Of a stretch of DNA of 9,375 nucleotides, positions 6,874 through 9,375 are shown piece by piece. Under the pieces are notes generated by a model, which saw only the letters and a program-made list of their open reading frames with translations, was not told the DNA's origin and did no database searches. The position numbers and the translations under genes were made by a program. Within the stretch, counting starts at the first letter, position 1; each line of letters begins with the position of its first letter. The DNA comes from Deltaproteobacteria bacterium (GTDB taxonomy: Bacteria > Myxococcota > B64-G9), in NCBI GenBank assembly GCA_003647095.1, contig QMME01000137.1, positions 1-9,375 of the forward strand. Direction: 5' to 3'.

Positions 6874-7467
6874 TCACCCCCGCAGCAGGCGCAGGGCCTC
6901 GGGCAACAGCGCTTCCAGTTGTTCTCCATCCGCGGCCCGTTGCTGCAAGGTGCCCACCGCCTGTTCCACCTCGGCCCCCTTGAATCCCAGGTTGGCCAGC
7001 GCCGAGCGCAGGTCGTCGATGACCTGGCGGGCGCCGCCGGGGCCGGCCTCTTGTTTGCCGGCCACGGCCAGCAGGCGTTCTTTCAGGTGCACGATCAAGC
7101 GCTCGGCCTTCTTCTTGCCGATACCGGGCACGGTGCACAGCCTGGCGATGTCGCCGGAGCAGACCGCCACCGCCAGTTCCCGGGCATCCATGCCCCCGAG
7201 GATGTTGATGGCCATGCGCGGGCCCAGTCCGTTCATGGAAATGAGCTGCTCGAAGACATCCCGTTCCACCTCGTCGTCGAAGCCAAAGAGATTGATGGCG
7301 TCTTCCTTGACCTGGGTATGCACCAGCAGGTCGACCTGCCCGCCCTCCGCACCCAGGCGCTCGGCGGTCCGGCGGGAGACGAACAGCCGCAGGCCCACTC
7401 CCCCCACCTCGACGACCACGCTGTCGGACTCCCGCCGGGCCAGTCTGCCGCGGACCGAGGCAATCAT
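6874..7467 (-). CDS. ruvA: Holliday junction DNA helicase subunit RuvA
   Basis: The 197-residue tetrameric protein that holds the four-way junction open and loads RuvB. Residues 1-62 are the OB-fold domain (start MIASVRG, with LFGF at 60-63). Two helix-hairpin-helix motifs follow, LISMNGLGPRMAINIL (75-90) and CTVPGIGKKKAERL (111-124), which bind the DNA backbone. A Gly/Ala-rich linker leads to the small C-terminal domain III (about 148-197) that contacts RuvB. Its ATG overlaps the ruvC stop as ATGA, which fixes this start over a longer open frame upstream. Length and domain order are standard. Confidence 0.97.
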   Translation of the reverse strand: MIASVRGRLARRESDSVVVEVGGVGLRLFVSRRTAERLGAEGGQVDLLVHTQVKEDAINLFGFDDEVERDVFEQLISMNGLGPRMAINILGGMDARELAVAVCSGDIARLCTVPGIGKKKAERLIVHLKERLLAVAGKQEAGPGGARQVIDDLRSALANLGFKGAEVEQAVGTLQQRAADGEQLEALLPEALRLLRG

Positions 7468-7961
7468 GTCGCTACCACCTCCAGCCGGCCGGCCCAGTGC
7501 AGGTGACACAGCGCCACGGCCACGGCGTCGGAGGCATCCAGCTGTTGCGGTGCCCGGCCCAGCCATGCCTCCAGCATGCGCTGGACCTGCCGCTTGTCGG
7601 CCCCCCCGCTGCCGGCCACCGTTTGCTTGATACGGCGCGGTGCATACTCGCAGACCTCCACGCCGGCCAGCCCGGCCGCCAGCAGGACCACTCCCCGGGC
7701 TTGTCCCAGCACCAGCGCACTCTTGGCGTTCTTGGCGTGGAAGACTTCCTCCAGGGCCAGGACCTGGGGCTGGTATTTCCCGATCACTTCCTGCACCCCC
7801 TGGAAGATGCGCGCCAGCCGCTGCGGCAGGCCCTGGCGACCGCTGCCGATCACCCCGCTGGCCAGCAGCCGCGGCTGCTCCCCGCCTTGCTCGAGAACGC
7901 CGTATCCGGTCCGGGACGAACCGGGATCGATACCCAGTACCCGCACCGTGACACCAGTCAT
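7464..7961 (-). CDS. ruvC: Crossover junction endodeoxyribonuclease RuvC
   Basis: The 165-residue dimeric resolvase that nicks Holliday junctions symmetrically, using two metal ions. The four acidic active-site residues are all visible: Asp12 in GIDPGSSRTGYG, Glu71 in ALEEVF, and Asp142 and Asp145 in LDASDAVAVALCH, corresponding to E. coli Asp7, Glu66, Asp138 and Asp141. ATG at 7961 overlaps the yebC stop as ATGA, and the stop overlaps ruvA in the same way, so yebC, ruvC and ruvA are tightly coupled. A longer open frame upstream reads through yebC in the wrong frame and is not used. The N-terminus is about five residues longer than in E. coli. Confidence 0.97.
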   Translation of the reverse strand: MTGVTVRVLGIDPGSSRTGYGVLEQGGEQPRLLASGVIGSGRQGLPQRLARIFQGVQEVIGKYQPQVLALEEVFHAKNAKSALVLGQARGVVLLAAGLAGVEVCEYAPRRIKQTVAGSGGADKRQVQRMLEAWLGRAPQQLDASDAVAVALCHLHWAGRLEVVAT

Positions 7962-8710
7962 TCCCGGGCCAGGGCCGCCATGGTTTCCTGGTCGATGTCG
8001 AAGTTGGCGTAGACGTTCTGCACGTCGTCGTGTTCCTCGAGTGCTTCGGCCAGGCGCAATACCTGTTCGGCTTCCTTGCCGCTGACGGCCACGGTGTTCT
8101 GGGGAACCTTGTCCAGCCGGGCCGACTCCACGGGGATGGATGCCGCTTCCAGGGCCTCGCGCACGGCCGAGAAACTGGCCGGCTGGGTGGTGATTTCGAA
8201 GGTATCGTCCTCTTCCTGGATATCCTCGGCGCCGGCCTCCAGGGCCACGTCCATGAGCTGTTCCTCGCTGGTGGACTCCTTCTTGACCACGATGAAGCCC
8301 TTGGCCTCGAACATCCAGGCCACGCAACCGTTCTCGCCCAGGTTGCCGTTGGACTTGGAGAAAATCTTGCGGATCTCGCTGGTGGTGCGGTTCTTGTTGT
8401 CGGTGATGACTTCCACCATCATGGCCACGCCGCCGGGGCCATAGCCCTCGTAGGTGACCTCCTCGTAGCTGACGCCTTCCAGTTCACCGGTACCCTTCTT
8501 GATGGCCCGTTCGATGTTGTTGTTGGGCATGTTGTTGGACTTGGCCTCGGCTATGGCCGAACGCAGGCGGGGGTTGTGCTCGGGATTGCCTCCGCCCAGC
8601 CTGGCGGCGATGGTGATCTCCTTGATCAGCCGGGTGAATATCTTGCCTCGCTTGGCATCCTGGGCGGCCTTCTTGTGCTTGATGGTGCTCCACTTGGAAT
8701 GTCCGGACAT
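7958..8710 (-). CDS. yebC: YebC/PmpR/TACO1-family protein
   Basis: A 250-residue protein with the hallmark N-terminus MSGHSKWSTIKHKKAAQDAKRG and the conserved ARLGGGNPEHNPRLR, NNNIERAIKKGTGE and EGYGPGGVAMM segments; no part is missing. Family members were long annotated as transcription regulators. Related proteins (mitochondrial TACO1, bacterial YebC) have been linked to translation of proline-rich stretches, so either role is possible here. ATG at 8710 has GGAGG four bases upstream. It is the first gene of the yebC-ruvC-ruvA-ruvB operon, a common order in gammaproteobacteria. The 120 bases upstream are shared with the divergent tRNA-His promoter and hold no convincing minus-strand sigma70 promoter and no recognisable LexA box. 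Confidence 0.97.
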   Translation of the reverse strand: MSGHSKWSTIKHKKAAQDAKRGKIFTRLIKEITIAARLGGGNPEHNPRLRSAIAEAKSNNMPNNNIERAIKKGTGELEGVSYEEVTYEGYGPGGVAMMVEVITDNKNRTTSEIRKIFSKSNGNLGENGCVAWMFEAKGFIVVKKESTSEEQLMDVALEAGAEDIQEEDDTFEITTQPASFSAVREALEAASIPVESARLDKVPQNTVAVSGKEAEQVLRLAEALEEHDDVQNVYANFDIDQETMAALARE

Positions 8711-8776
8711 GGCGCCTCCACTGGCAAAATTGCTTCCTCACCGGCTACCACAGTTCCCGTCGGCATTCAAGCCATG

Positions 8777-8805
8777 TTGACAACTCGCCGGGCTTCTGAT
8801 AGCAA
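8777..8805 (+). promoter_or_regulatory. Promoter of the tRNA-His/tRNA-Lys unit
   Basis: A perfect -35 TTGACA (8777-8782), a 17-nt spacer and an extended -10 (TG at 8797-8798, then TAGCAA at 8800-8805, a weak hexamer). The bases just after it are CCCGG, a GC-rich discriminator of the type seen at stringently controlled stable RNA promoters. The predicted start lies about 20 bases before tRNA-His. Confidence 0.5.
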
Positions 8806-8831
8806 CCCGGCTCGGCCGCAGCGCGGCAGCT

Positions 8832-8904
8832 GGTGAGTGTAGCTCAATGGTAGAGCACTGGACTGTGGATCCAGATGTTGTGGGTTCGATCCCCATCACT
8901 CACC
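8832..8904 (+). tRNA. tRNA-His (anticodon GTG)
   Basis: A full cloverleaf. The acceptor stem is GTGAGTG (8833-8839) with CACTCAC (8897-8903). The extra G-1 (8832) faces C73 (8904), the histidine identity feature. The D arm is AGCTCAATGGTAGAGC, the anticodon stem CTGGA/TCCAG encloses loop CTGTGGA with GTG at 8865-8867, and the T arm has TTCGATC. The 3' CCA is not encoded. Confidence 0.97.
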
Positions 8905-8935
8905 CTGAAACCACCCCTCTCCCATGGGGGGTCCC

Positions 8936-8956
8936 GGGGGGCGCGAAGCGCCCCCC
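8936..8956. other. Very stable hairpin between the two tRNAs
   Basis: Six G then CGC (8936-8944) pair with GCG then six C (8948-8956), a perfect 9-bp stem closing a GAA loop. The core GCGAAGC is known as an unusually stable mini-hairpin. No T-run follows, so it is more likely an RNA-processing or spacer structure between co-transcribed tRNAs than a full terminator. Confidence 0.6.
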
Positions 8957-8968
8957 GAAATGATAAAC

Positions 8969-9042
8969 GGGTCGTTAGCTCAGTCCGGTAGAGCAGCGGA
9001 CTCTTAATCCGCGGGCCAAAGGTTCGAATCCTTTACGACCCA
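8969..9042 (+). tRNA. tRNA-Lys (anticodon CTT)
   Basis: The acceptor stem is GGGTCGT (8969-8975) with ACGACCC (9035-9041) and discriminator A73. The anticodon stem GCGGA/TCCGC encloses loop CTCTTAA, with CTT at 9003-9005, which reads AAG. The T loop is TTCGAAT. The acceptor end is the same as in other gammaproteobacterial lysine tRNAs. CCA is not encoded. It is probably co-transcribed with tRNA-His, 64 bases upstream. Confidence 0.97.
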
Positions 9043-9047
9043 TTACC

Positions 9048-9069
9048 GGCCGGGCCCCGGGGCCCGGCC
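9048..9069 (+). terminator. 22-bp perfect palindrome, possible tRNA-unit terminator
   Basis: Eleven bases, GGCCGGGCCCC, are followed directly by their exact reverse complement, five bases after tRNA-Lys. As RNA this would fold into a strong stem. Only a T-interrupted TCGTCGTGTCT follows, so termination would be inefficient or factor-assisted. The next 60 bases up to the repeat array (9070-9130) show nothing I can assign. Confidence 0.45.
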
Positions 9070-9130
9070 TCGTCGTGTCTACTGGCACGGCGGGGAGAAG
9101 GGAAGCGCCGCAACCCGGCATACCGCCGCC

Positions 9131-9375
9131 GCGACGAGGCGAGGAAGCGACGCAGGTATGCGAAGTTATGGCGCCGGTGAGACGATGAGGAGCGCCAGAA
9201 CAAAGCAGACCAAGGAGCGACGAAGCCGAGGAGCGAGGCGTACTTTAGTACGTCGCAGCGACGAGGCGAGGAAGCGACGCAGGTATGCGAAGTTATGGCG
9301 CCGGTGAGACGATGAGGAGCGCCAGAACAAAGCAGACCAAGGAGCGACGAAGCCGAGGAGCGAGGCGTACTTTAG
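9131..9375. repeat. 127-bp tandem direct repeat, two copies, second cut by the window edge
   Basis: Copy 1 is 9131-9257. Copy 2 starts at 9258 and is identical over the 118 bases available. The plus strand is purine-rich, with short internal GAGCGA/GACGA-like repetition. Each unit carries two inverted repeats: TGGCGC with GCGCCA around 17 bases (9169-9197 in copy 1), and CGTACT-TT-AGTACG (9239-9252). The period is not a multiple of three and the reading frames hit stops, so the unit is probably non-coding. The 19 bases before copy 1 loosely resemble the end of a unit. The true copy number is unknown. Confidence 0.9.

Noticed and set aside
5872..7506. A 544-codon plus-strand open frame over ruvB and ruvA
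   Set aside because: A shadow of two well-conserved genes on the minus strand; composition is His/Gln/Gly-rich with no recognisable domain.
8030..8836. A 268-codon plus-strand open frame over yebC
   Set aside because: Antisense to yebC, whose family motifs are unmistakable; the frame also runs into the tRNA-His gene.
8969..9375. Integration of a mobile element at the tRNA-Lys 3' end
   Set aside because: The 3' end of the tRNA is not repeated elsewhere in the window and no integrase or phage gene is present; the tandem repeat alone is not evidence of an attachment site.
9131..9375. CRISPR array
   Set aside because: The units are continuous 127-bp direct repeats without unique spacers between short repeats, and no cas gene is present.

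Overview
The window looks like GC-rich gammaproteobacterial chromosome. The gene order yebC-ruvC-ruvA-ruvB, an lpxC gene (so a lipid A-bearing Gram-negative envelope), sigma70-type promoters and bacterial tRNAs all fit this. Genus cannot be read from the sequence. The right edge stops inside a tandem repeat, so the window may be a contig end.

Layout from left to right. (1) 1-1832, minus strand: a gene cut by the left edge, with an N-terminal SAM methyltransferase domain fused to a very long Gln/Glu/Leu/Arg-rich coiled coil. (2) 1833-2072: a divergent promoter region with a good promoter on each strand. (3) 2073-4666, plus strand: two adjacent genes I do not recognise. The first is a secreted, six-cysteine coiled-coil protein with a basic Pro/Lys tail. 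The second is a zinc-ribbon/TPR-like protein with one membrane segment and a cysteine-containing C-terminal domain. (4) 4673-5626, minus strand: lpxC, convergent with the previous gene and apparently monocistronic, with its own promoter and a perfect 15-bp palindrome touching the -35 box. (5) 5830-8710, minus strand: the compact yebC-ruvC-ruvA-ruvB operon with ATGA overlaps. (6) 8832-9069, plus strand: tRNA-His(GTG) and tRNA-Lys(CTT) behind one promoter, separated by a very stable hairpin and followed by a GC palindrome. (7) 9131-9375: two copies, the second incomplete, of a 127-bp purine-rich tandem repeat, cut by the window edge.

How the genes work together: RuvA, RuvB and RuvC form the Holliday junction branch-migration and resolution machine, and YebC is a translation or regulatory factor often encoded with them. 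LpxC commits UDP-acyl-GlcNAc to lipid A. The three unrecognised proteins at the left all carry envelope-like features (long coiled coil, signal peptide, membrane segment, extracytoplasmic cysteines) and sit next to lpxC, so an envelope or surface-polysaccharide role is a reasonable but unproven inference. No CRISPR array, insertion sequence, phage gene or defence system is visible. The strongest novelty candidates are the left-hand envelope-like genes, the lpxC operator-like palindrome and the 127-bp repeat.
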